The notes below the pieces were generated by a model. That model was not told the origin of the DNA and searched no databases. It worked only from the letters and a program-made list of their open reading frames with translations. A stretch of DNA of 5,502 nucleotides from the NCBI GenBank assembly GCA_003456035.1, contig DMPJ01000220.1, forward strand, positions 11,312 through 16,813. Direction: 5' to 3'. Both the position numbers and the translations under genes were made by a program. Below, in pieces: positions 1 through 5,502 of this stretch. The stretch comes from Planktothrix sp. UBA8402. GTDB lineage: Bacteria > Cyanobacteriota > Cyanobacteriia > Cyanobacteriales > Microcoleaceae. Every line of letters starts with the position of its first letter. Position 1 is the stretch's first letter.

Positions 1-3000
1 TGTTATCTAACTTAATTTCGGGTAGGTCGTGGGCGCGACGATCAATTTTGCCATTAGTTGTCAGGGGAAATGCCTCTAAAAAAATTAAGAAAGCTGGAAG
101 CATATAATGGGGTAACTTATTTTGCAAAAATAGACGCAATTCGCCGGAGGTTAATTCTGTGGTTTCAGGAATAATATAGGCATATAAACGCTTTGTTCCT
201 AGTTCATCTTCCCTGACAATAACAATTCCTTTTCGTACTTGAGGATGCTGAGTAAGAACGGCTTCTATTTCTCCTAATTCAATCCTGAAACCTCTAATTT
301 TTACCTGATTATCAATACGATTAATAAATTCAATATTACCATCACTAGAATAACGGACTATATCCCCCGTTTTATAAAGACGAGAGTTAGAGTCATTCCC
401 AAAAGGATTAGCTATAAATTTAGATTGAGTTAATGTTGGCTGATGAAGATAACCTTTCGCTAAACCTTCGCCACCAATATACAATTCTCCATTGACACCA
501 ATCGGAACCGGGTTAAGATTAGGGTCTAAAATATAAACTTGCAAATTACCAATGGGTTTGCCAATAAATGGTTTTTGCTCAGGTGATTGAATGAGCGCGA
601 AAGTCGTACAAACCGTTGATTCTGTGGGCCCATAACCGTTAAATAGATTATAATTCTGGCACCATTTGCTTAATAGCTCGGCGGAAGATGCTTCTCCTCC
701 TATGATCAGAGTTTGTAAATGGGGTAATTTCTCTGGCGGCATTACGGTTAAAGCTGAAGGGGGCAAAGTTGTTAACGTAATCTTTTGTTTTTTTAATAGA
801 TTGAGTAAATTTTCTCCTGGTAATAAAGAGTCACTGTTACCCATGACTAAGCTGGCGCCTGAAAGCAATGCCATAAAAATTTCTGAAACCGAAGCATCAA
901 AACTAAAAGATGCAAATTGTAGAATCCGACTTTGGGGTTTAATATCAAAAAGCTGTCTTTCTTGAGTGATTAAATTACAGACTCCTTTATGAGCAATTAA
1001 AACGCCTTTGGGCTTACCTGTTGATCCTGAAGTATAAATAATATAGGCTAAATTTTCAGGTTTTACGTCGCTAATTGGATTAACTGTATCTTGCTGTGAA
1101 ATAATCGGCCAATCGTGATCTAATTTTATGGTTTGAATCCCGGTGAAAGATATATTATTGGCAATATTTTCTTGAGTCAATAGCACAGATAAGTCTGAAT
1201 CTTGAAGCATATAAATTAAACGCTCTAATGGATAGTTAGAATCTAACGGTAAATAGGCGGCTCCTGCTTTTAAAATCCCTAAAATACCGATAATAAATAA
1301 GGGCGATCGCTCTACACAGATTCCCACCAATTCATCGGGTTTAACCCCCAAGGATTGCAAATAATGGGCTAATTGATTCGCTTTTTGATTTAACTGCTGA
1401 TAACTCAGAGATTCCTGTTCATAAATAATGGCGATCGCATCGGGATTTTTAGTAACTTGTTCTTCAAATAATTGGTGAATACACTTATTTTTAGGATAAG
1501 GGCTTTCGGTTTGATTCCAGTCCACCAATAATTGCTGTTTTTCCGCTTCCATCAATAGCGGTAATTCCCCTACTTGTTGCTGAGGATTAGTCACAATACC
1601 CTTTAATAATGTTTGAAAATGACCCACCAGACGAGTTATTCTTTCGGCGGTAAAAAGATCACTACTGTATTCCCAAAAACCCTCTAAATAAGTTCCTTTT
1701 TCTGTTTCTGTTTCTTCTAAAACGAGACTAAGATCAAATTTTACCCTGACGTTTTCTACGGCTAGGGATGTCGCCTTGAGACCAGGTAAGTTTAAGTCTC
1801 CTAAAGGGGCATTTTGTAAGGCAAACATCACCTGAAATAGAGGATTATAACTTAAACTCCGCTCTATTTGTAAAACATCTACAACCTGTTCAAAGGGAAC
1901 ATCCTGGTTGGCGTAGGCTCCTAAAACACTCTGGCGAACCTGTTGTAATAATTCCCAAAAAGTAGGATTGCCTTGCAGTGAATTTCGCATCACTAAAGTA
2001 TTGACAAAAAAGCCCATTAGGGGTTCAATTTCTTGGCGATTACGGTTAGCAACAGGTGTGCCAATCAGAATATCTTCTTGATGACTATAACGAAATAGTA
2101 AGGTCGTGAAAGTAGCCAGCAAAGTCATAAACAGAGTCACACCCGATCTTTGACTCAGGGTTTTAAGTTTATCGGTGAGATCGGGGTCAATTTGAAAGTT
2201 CAGGGTATGACCTTGAAAGGTCGGAATAGAAGGTCGGGGTTGATCGGTGGGAAGTTCTAATAAAGGCGGAGCATCGGCTAATTGTTTTTGCCAATAATTA
2301 AGTTGATTTTCTAGGATTTCTCCTTGTAACCATTGTCGTTGCCAAACAGCAAAATCCGCATATTGAATCGGAAGTTGAGGTAAATTTACAGGGGTTTTTG
2401 ACAGGAAAGATTGATAAAAATAAGATAATTCTTTAAAGAATATTCCTTTTGACCAACCATCAATAATAATGTGATGAATAACTGGCACTAAAATATAAGA
2501 TTCTTGACCTAAATCTAAGAGGGTAAATCGCACTAAGGGAGCTTGGGTTAAATCAAAGGGTTTTTGCAGTTCTTGAGCAATAATTTCTTCTATTTGATTG
2601 CTGGGTAAATCTTGTAAATTAACAACAAGTAAGTTAATCTGAAGGGAAGGTAAAATTTTCTGGATGGGTTTACCGTCAATCATCGGAAAAGTTGTCCGCA
2701 GAATTTCATGGCGTTCAATAATAGCATTCAGACTTTGTTCTAAAACTTCAATATTAAGACTGCCCGTTAGACGGATAGTGGGACTTTCATTGTAAGCAGG
2801 ATTTTGACTATCCATCTGATGCAGAAACCAAATTCTTTGTTGAGCAAAAGAGAGGGGTAAATCTCCATCTCTGCCAACAGGAGTAATAGCTGATTCACTT
2901 GCATGAACAGATATTTTTGCTAATTTTAAAAAAGCAATAATTTCTGTCTTTCTGTTTCCAATTTCTTGTTTAATTTCGGTCGTCATTACTCCCGTAGGAG

Positions 3001-3082
3001 CTTGATATTTTAACTTTTCTGCTTCTAGCCAGAGTTTAATTTCTAAACTATTTAAGTATGATAAAAATTCTACTATTTTCAT
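1..3082 (-). CDS. NRPS elongation enzyme, TubC docking-C-A (3' end off window)
   Basis: This is the N-terminal 1027 codons of a nonribosomal peptide synthetase; the 3' end lies beyond the left edge. It should accept a peptidyl or aminoacyl thioester from an upstream enzyme and add one, probably aromatic, amino acid. Domain order is docking domain (residues 1-55), condensation domain (about 72-505) and adenylation domain (about 533-1020). The last visible residues follow the A10 motif, so a PCP is expected next. I chose the ATG at 3082 because AGGAG lies 9 nt upstream and the docking domain begins at residue 1. All core motifs are in one frame with no stop, so the gene looks intact. It is transcribed divergently from the NRPS gene at 3499, with 416 bp between start codons. 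The named peptide product is not identifiable from this part; aromatic modules of this kind occur in several cyanobacterial peptide families. Confidence 0.95.
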   Translation of the reverse strand, partial: MKIVEFLSYLNSLEIKLWLEAEKLKYQAPTGVMTTEIKQEIGNRKTEIIAFLKLAKISVHASESAITPVGRDGDLPLSFAQQRIWFLHQMDSQNPAYNESPTIRLTGSLNIEVLEQSLNAIIERHEILRTTFPMIDGKPIQKILPSLQINLLVVNLQDLPSNQIEEIIAQELQKPFDLTQAPLVRFTLLDLGQESYILVPVIHHIIIDGWSKGIFFKELSYFYQSFLSKTPVNLPQLPIQYADFAVWQRQWLQGEILENQLNYWQKQLADAPPLLELPTDQPRPSIPTFQGHTLNFQIDPDLTDKLKTLSQRSGVTLFMTLLATFTTLLFRYSHQEDILIGTPVANRNRQEIEPLMGFFVNTLVMRNSLQGNPTFWELLQQVRQSVLGAYANQDVPFEQVVDVLQIERSLSYNPLFQVMFALQNAPLGDLNLPGLKATSLAVENVRVKFDLSLVLEETETEKGTYLEGFWEYSSDLFTAERITRLVGHFQTLLKGIVTNPQQQVGELPLLMEAEKQQLLVDWNQTESPYPKNKCIHQLFEEQVTKNPDAIAIIYEQESLSYQQLNQKANQLAHYLQSLGVKPDELVGICVERSPLFIIGILGILKAGAAYLPLDSNYPLERLIYMLQDSDLSVLLTQENIANNISFTGIQTIKLDHDWPIISQQDTVNPISDVKPENLAYIIYTSGSTGKPKGVLIAHKGVCNLITQERQLFDIKPQSRILQFASFSFDASVSEIFMALLSGASLVMGNSDSLLPGENLLNLLKKQKITLTTLPPSALTVMPPEKLPHLQTLIIGGEASSAELLSKWCQNYNLFNGYGPTESTVCTTFALIQSPEQKPFIGKPIGNLQVYILDPNLNPVPIGVNGELYIGGEGLAKGYLHQPTLTQSKFIANPFGNDSNSRLYKTGDIVRYSSDGNIEFINRIDNQVKIRGFRIELGEIEAVLTQHPQVRKGIVIVREDELGTKRLYAYIIPETTELTSGELRLFLQNKLPHYMLPAFLIFLEAFPLTTNGKIDRRAHDLPEIKLDN
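23..1486 (-). other. Adenylation domain, aromatic-type pocket
   Basis: This domain activates an amino acid with ATP and passes it to the next carrier domain. Motifs seen are A1/N-terminal CIHQLF (about 533-538), A3 TSGSTGKPKG (684-693), A4 FDASVSEIF with Asp729, A5 NGYGPTE (815-821), A7 YKTGD (903-907), A8 FRIELGEIE and A10 TTNGK with catalytic Lys1012. Aligned by eye to the gramicidin PheA domain, the ten pocket residues are D729, A730, S733, T772, I793, G795, G816, V824, C825 and K1012, reading DASTIGGVCK. This is close to Tyr/Phe-type codes. Gly replaces Ala at two pocket positions, which suggests room for a larger side chain such as Trp or homotyrosine. The substrate call is an inference. 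Confidence 0.88.
1303..1310. repeat. HIP1 octamer GCGATCGC (one of four)
   Basis: The palindrome GCGATCGC occurs here and at 1431-1438, 3556-3563 and 4061-4068, each inside coding sequence. It is strongly over-represented in many cyanobacterial genomes. Having two copies in each gene suggests that both have resided long in a HIP1-rich cyanobacterial genome. Confidence 0.85.
1568..2869 (-). other. Condensation domain, LCL-like, complete
   Basis: This domain forms the peptide bond between the donor brought by the upstream enzyme and the amino acid loaded on this module. Visible motifs in order are C1 SFAQQRIWFL (residues 78-87), C2 RHEILRTTF (124-132), the catalytic C3 HHIIIDG with His203, His204, Asp208 and Gly209, GFFVNT (357-362), and C5 QDVPFEQVVD (393-402). 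The catalytic second His is present, so the domain should be active. The C1 sequence and the overall motif wording resemble LCL domains, which join two L-residues. I cannot exclude another subtype without a phylogeny. Confidence 0.9.
2918..3082 (-). other. TubC-like N-terminal docking domain
   Basis: Residues 1-55 match the pattern of the TubC_N docking domain, a small fold at the N-terminus of some NRPS subunits that binds a short C-terminal tail of the preceding subunit. The recognisable core is at residues 17-36: LWLEAEKLKYQAPTGVMTTE. It is followed by a Lys/Glu-rich helix ending in EIIAFL (47-52). This is the family pattern of LW.E.(D/E).L.Y.AP.G.(L/M)T, then a helix ending I..FL. The assignment is by motif recall, not by a search. 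It implies that this enzyme is not the first in its pathway, or that its partner is encoded elsewhere. Confidence 0.85.
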
Positions 3083-3091
3083 ATTTGTTGT

Positions 3092-3096
3092 CTCCT
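3092..3096 (-). promoter_or_regulatory. Shine-Dalgarno of the left NRPS gene
   Basis: On the minus strand AGGAG lies 9 nt before the ATG at 3082. It supports this start codon. The divergent gene has no comparable site. Confidence 0.7.
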
Positions 3097-3114
3097 AAAA
3101 CAGTTGTTTAATTA

Positions 3115-3143
3115 GGTATAAGTGTTGATCTTCAAAATGTCGA
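3115..3143 (-). promoter_or_regulatory. Candidate sigma70-type promoter of the left NRPS gene
   Basis: On the minus strand, TCGACA (3143-3138; one mismatch to TTGACA) is followed after 17 nt by TATACC (3120-3115; four of six match TATAAT). Transcription would start near 3108, giving a leader of about 26 nt that contains the Shine-Dalgarno. Spacing and position are good, but the -10 box is imperfect, so this is a candidate only. Confidence 0.45.
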
Positions 3144-3163
3144 GTTGTTTATATAGCAATCGG

Positions 3164-3223
3164 TGTAGGGGTTGGGTCTCCCAACCCAGGCATAAAGAGG
3201 GTTGACCAGACCCAACCCCTACA
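3164..3223. repeat. Nested palindromic interspersed repeat
   Basis: The left arm TGTAGGGGTTGGGTCT (3164-3179) and right arm AGACCCAACCCCTACA (3208-3223) are perfect 16-bp inverted repeats. Inside the 28-nt spacer is a second pair, CAACCC (3182-3187) and GGGTTG (3199-3204). GGGTTGGG-like blocks ending in GTAGGGG resemble the short palindromic repeats scattered between genes in many cyanobacterial genomes (REP- or MITE-like). That family link is from memory. There is no open reading frame and no clear target-site duplication at its edges. Transcribed from either strand, it would fold into a strong hairpin. It has no T-tract, so it is not a classical terminator. Confidence 0.75.
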
Positions 3224-3285
3224 GGTTTTGATCACTTTGCACAGGGTGAACCGGACGCTCGTGAACTACAACACCCTCTATTCCA

Positions 3286-3317
3286 TTGCTAAAAGCATTT
3301 GGAACTGCTTTTATAAT
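3286..3317 (+). promoter_or_regulatory. Weak candidate promoter of the right NRPS gene
   Basis: A perfect -10 hexamer TATAAT lies at 3312-3317. The best upstream match is TTGCTA at 3286-3291, but the 20-nt spacing is long, so activator help would be likely. Starting here would give a leader of about 175 nt. An alternative is TTGAGG (3353-3358) with TATGTT (3377-3382) at 18 nt spacing, each matching consensus at four of six positions. I cannot choose between them. Confidence 0.3.
3290..3313. promoter_or_regulatory. 8-bp dyad, possible operator or hairpin
   Basis: TAAAAGCA (3290-3297) and TGCTTTTA (3306-3313) are perfect inverted repeats separated by 8 nt. The right arm overlaps the TATAAT box at 3312-3317. 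This geometry suits binding of a dimeric regulator that would control the right-hand gene. It could also be chance in AT-rich DNA. No regulator family can be named. Confidence 0.35.
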
Positions 3318-3418
3318 AATACCTCTGTACAGTCTATACTGGCTGGGATAGGTTGAGGTTGCCTCAGAATCAAAAATATGTTTTAATCAATGCCGAGGGA
3401 TTTGCTCCGATCCTATCG

Positions 3419-3498
3419 TTGACTTTTTTTCGACTTCTATTTATTTTTTTCTCTCAGGTCTAAATCCAATAAAGGTTTCTAAAGCCTATCTTCCTCCT
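3419..3498 (+). promoter_or_regulatory. T-rich leader without Shine-Dalgarno before the right NRPS gene
   Basis: The leader contains two runs of seven T (3424-3430 and 3444-3450) and a short purine patch AAAGG (3471-3475), which is 23 nt from the ATG and too far to act as a ribosome binding site. The six bases before the ATG are CCTCCT, which match rather than complement the anti-Shine-Dalgarno end of 16S rRNA. A TTGACT at 3419-3424 has no convincing -10 partner. Confidence 0.5.
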
Positions 3499-5502
3499 AT
3501 GATTAACCAATGTATTCATCAATTATTTCAATCCCAAGTTAAACAAACACCGAACGCGATCGCAGTTGTTTCTGAACAGGGAAAATTAACCTATCAAGAA
3601 TTAAATACCGCATCTAATCAACTAGCTAATTATTTACAAAATTTAGGGGTAAAATCCGAGACTTTAGTGGGACTTTGTATTGATCGATCCCTGAATATGA
3701 TTATTGGTTTGCTGGGTATTCTCAAAGCCGGAGGAGCATACATTCCCCTTGATTCTAACTATCCCCAGGAAAGATTGAGCTATATGGTAGAAGATGCTCA
3801 AATTTCCGTGTTAGTTACTCACAGTCAAGGGTCTAGTTTAATTGCCAACTATAAAGGTTTAGTTGTTAATTTAGATAGTCAATGGTCAGAAATTGCCAAA
3901 TGTGATGTTAATAATTTAGTTCATACGGTAGAAAATAGTAATTTAGCCTACGTTATTTATACATCAGGTTCAACGGGAAAACCCAAAGGGGTAATGATTG
4001 AACATCGGTCTTTGGTAAACTTTACCCAATTAATTATTGATCAATATCGGTTATCTAGTAGCGATCGCATCCTTCAATTTGCTTCTATTAGTTTTGATGT
4101 GGCGGCAGAAGAAATTTATTCCAGTCTTTGTAGCGGTGCAACTTTGGTTTTAAGAACACCAGAAATGGTAAATTCTATTCCCTTATTTATCCAAAAATCG
4201 AGGGAATTGGGAATTACTATTTGGAATTTACCGACCGCTTACTGGCATTTATTAGTTAACGAATTAATTAATAGCAAGATTCCCTTGGATAAGAGCCTGC
4301 GATTAGTTATTATTGGCAGTGAAAAAGTCCAACCGGAATGGGTGAAACAGTGGTTAAAAACAGTGGGAACTTTTCCTGAATTAATTAATGTTTATGGGCC
4401 AACTGAAGCGACTATTGCGGCAACAAGTTGTTACCTATCCCACCTCACCGAAAGTCAACTCAACCGTCCCGAACTTCCCATTGGCAAAGCATTAGGGGAG
4501 AATATTCAAGTTTATGTGTTAGATGAAAGTTTAAACCTTATCCCTACTGAAACCCCAGGAGAAATTCACATCGGTGGCTTAGGTGTTGCTAGGGGATATT
4601 TAAACCGCCCTGAATTAACCGTCGAAAAGTTTATTCAATCACCATTTAATTCGTCAGAAAAACTATATAAAACCGGGGATTTAGGTGAATATTTAACCGA
4701 TGGCAATTTAGAATATCTAGGACGCATTGATCATCAGGTCAAAATTAATGGTTTTAGAATTGAATTAGGAGAAATTGAAACAGTTATATTACAACACTAT
4801 CAAGTCTCTCAAACTATTGTTATTGATCGGGAAGATACCCTAGGGAATAAAAGTTTAGTTGCTTATATTGTTCCCCATTCAACGGAGGAAAAACTAACTG
4901 CAAACCTACAACAATTTTTAAAAAATCAGCTTCCGGGCTATATGATTCCTGGGGCATTTGTAATCTTAGAAAAGCTACCTCTGAGTCCAAATGGGAAAGT
5001 TGATCGCCACGCCTTACCCCTACCTAATTTAGAAACCGCCTTTACTGCCCCGCGTAACGAGCAAGAAGCGATTCTAGCTGAGATTTGGAGAAAAGTATTT
5101 GGACTGGAAAAAATTGGGGTTGATGATAATTTCTTCCAGTTAGGAGGTCATTCCCTAATTGCCACACAAATCTTATCTCGAATCCGAGATATTTTACAAG
5201 TAGAAATTTCTTTTGAAAAACTATTTGAGCATCCTACTATTAATAGCTTAAGTGAAGTAATTACTCAGCAAAAAAAAGTAGAAAAACCATCATCTTTTAC
5301 TCAAATTAAACCAATTTCACGGCAGGGTTATTTACCCGTTTCCTTTGCCCAGGAAAGGGTTTATTTTATCGAACAGTTAGCTCCCTCGGTGACCGCCTAT
5401 CAATTTCAAGAAATTTTACTAATTCAGGGTAATTTAGATATTCCTATCCTAGAAAAAAGTCTCAGTGAAATTATCCGTCGCCACGAAATCTTTCGCACAA
5501 CT
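3499..5502 (+). CDS. NRPS initiation enzyme, A-PCP-C (3' end off window), ApnA/AptA-like
   Basis: These are the first 668 codons of a nonribosomal peptide synthetase; the gene continues past the right edge. The protein starts directly with an adenylation domain (about 4-515), then a carrier domain (518-585) and the beginning of a condensation domain (from about 610). No C domain precedes the first A domain, so this is an initiation enzyme that loads the first residue. The ATG at 3499 is the only credible start: the frame is open upstream to a stop at 3349-3351 but has no ATG, GTG or TTG. From memory, anabaenopeptin synthetase ApnA/AptA begins A-PCP-C. Here E204, N243 and A307 fall at the residue numbers I recall for ApnA specificity residues, which argues for the same start and family. 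Other cyanobacterial A-first synthetases remain possible. No frameshift is visible. Confidence 0.93.
   Translation, partial: MINQCIHQLFQSQVKQTPNAIAVVSEQGKLTYQELNTASNQLANYLQNLGVKSETLVGLCIDRSLNMIIGLLGILKAGGAYIPLDSNYPQERLSYMVEDAQISVLVTHSQGSSLIANYKGLVVNLDSQWSEIAKCDVNNLVHTVENSNLAYVIYTSGSTGKPKGVMIEHRSLVNFTQLIIDQYRLSSSDRILQFASISFDVAAEEIYSSLCSGATLVLRTPEMVNSIPLFIQKSRELGITIWNLPTAYWHLLVNELINSKIPLDKSLRLVIIGSEKVQPEWVKQWLKTVGTFPELINVYGPTEATIAATSCYLSHLTESQLNRPELPIGKALGENIQVYVLDESLNLIPTETPGEIHIGGLGVARGYLNRPELTVEKFIQSPFNSSEKLYKTGDLGEYLTDGNLEYLGRIDHQVKINGFRIELGEIETVILQHYQVSQTIVIDREDTLGNKSLVAYIVPHSTEEKLTANLQQFLKNQLPGYMIPGAFVILEKLPLSPNGKVDRHALPLPNLETAFTAPRNEQEAILAEIWRKVFGLEKIGVDDNFFQLGGHSLIATQILSRIRDILQVEISFEKLFEHPTINSLSEVITQQKKVEKPSSFTQIKPISRQGYLPVSFAQERVYFIEQLAPSVTAYQFQEILLIQGNLDIPILEKSLSEIIRRHEIFRTT
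3508..5043 (+). other. Loading adenylation domain with DVENIGVIAK pocket
   Basis: This domain activates the starter amino acid. Motifs are CIHQLF (5-10), A3 TSGSTGKPKG (155-164), A4 FDVAAEEIY with Asp200, A5 NVYGPTE (297-303), A7 YKTGD (390-394), A8 FRIELGEIE (419-427) and A10 PNGK with Lys500. By-eye alignment to PheA gives pocket residues D200, V201, E204, N243, I271, G273, V298, I306, A307 and K500. The acidic Glu204 could pair with a basic side chain such as Arg. The AAEE-type A4 motif differs clearly from the ASVSE motif of the divergent gene, so the two A domains belong to different lineages. Ser274 replaces the more usual second Gly of IIGGE. The substrate is a tentative call: Arg-like, or relaxed Arg/Tyr. 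Confidence 0.85.
5050..5253 (+). other. Peptidyl carrier protein domain
   Basis: This is the carrier domain that holds the activated residue on a phosphopantetheine arm. The attachment motif DNFFQLGGHSLIATQ is clear, with Ser552 (codon 5152-5154) as the site. GGHS rather than GGDS is the form usual for carriers that are not followed by an epimerisation domain, and a C domain does follow here. Confidence 0.92.
5326..5502 (+). other. Condensation domain, N-terminal part only
   Basis: C1 reads SFAQERVYFIEQL (615-627) and C2 begins RRHEIFRTT (660-668), where the window ends. The catalytic HHxxxDG lies beyond the edge. The text after C1 (AYQFQ) differs from the AYN pattern of the C domain in the divergent gene, suggesting a different subtype. 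In an ApnA-like enzyme this domain sits where the ureido bond between the first residue and lysine is made. That role is inferred from position only. Confidence 0.85.

Larger units (their letters stand above)
3083..3498. other. Shared intergenic region between divergent NRPS genes
   Basis: This 416-bp stretch contains no gene that I can support. From left to right it holds the candidate left-gene promoter (3115-3143), a nested palindrome (3164-3223), a short unremarkable segment, a dyad with a TATAAT box (3290-3317), the 8-bp palindrome CTGTACAG (3325-3332), a small dyad TGAGG-TTG-CCTCA (3354-3366) and a T-rich leader (3419-3455). It must carry the start signals for both synthetase genes, so it is the likely place for their joint control. 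Confidence 0.8.

Noticed and set aside
666..965. Open frame of 99 codons on the plus strand with ATG and stop.
   Set aside because: It lies wholly antisense to the A3-A5 part of the left adenylation domain, has no ribosome binding site and shows no recognisable protein pattern.
3164..3223. The strong palindrome as a rho-independent terminator.
   Set aside because: There is no T-tract on either side, and both flanking genes point away from it.
3327..3339. GTA and TAC half-sites resembling an NtcA nitrogen-control box.
   Set aside because: The spacer is 7 nt rather than the required 8, and no -10 box lies at the proper distance downstream.
3352..3498. Open reading frame upstream of and in frame with the right NRPS start, which could extend the protein by 49 residues.
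   Set aside because: It has no ATG, GTG or TTG and its translation does not look like a docking or C domain. The A domain begins normally just after the ATG at 3499.
3083..3498. A small gene, tRNA, CRISPR array or riboswitch in the intergenic region.
   Set aside because: No coding pattern with a start signal, cloverleaf, regularly spaced direct repeats or known aptamer motif was found by eye.

Overview
The window looks like cyanobacterial accessory DNA. It is AT-rich and carries four copies of the octamer GCGATCGC (HIP1, a cyanobacterial hallmark) at 1303-1310, 1431-1438, 3556-3563 and 4061-4068. By chance, roughly 0.1 copy would be expected in 5.5 kb. Both genes are nonribosomal peptide synthetases (NRPS) of the type found in bloom-forming genera such as Planktothrix, Microcystis and Anabaena/Nostoc. 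The genus cannot be fixed from this window.

Layout. Two large NRPS genes lie head to head and run off opposite edges. The left gene (minus strand, 3082 to 1) encodes a TubC-type N-terminal docking domain, a complete condensation (C) domain and a complete adenylation (A) domain. It leaves the window just after the A10 motif, where a carrier domain would be expected. The right gene (plus strand, 3499 to 5502) starts directly with an A domain, without a C domain, as initiation modules do. It continues through a carrier protein (PCP) and into the first ~60 residues of a C domain at the right edge. Both reading frames stay open with all expected core motifs in order, so I see no frameshift or decay.

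Between the start codons is a 416-bp regulatory region (3083-3498). It holds a compact candidate promoter and Shine-Dalgarno sequence for the left gene. It also holds a 60-bp nested palindromic repeat, an 8-bp inverted repeat with an 8-nt loop overlapping a TATAAT box, and a T-rich leader before the right gene. The right gene has no Shine-Dalgarno sequence and instead has CCTCCT directly before its ATG.

Function. The right-hand protein resembles the start of anabaenopeptin synthetase ApnA/AptA, which begins A-PCP-C. Its pocket residues fall at 204, 243 and 307, the numbers I recall for the Arg/Tyr specificity residues of ApnA. In this protein they are Glu, Asn and Ala. If the assignment holds, this protein loads the exocyclic residue and the C domain at the right edge would form the ureido bond. 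The left protein is an internal elongation module with an aromatic-type pocket. Its docking domain implies an upstream partner enzyme. Whether the two genes build one peptide or are abutting ends of two clusters cannot be decided here. No mobile element, RNA gene or CRISPR array was seen.
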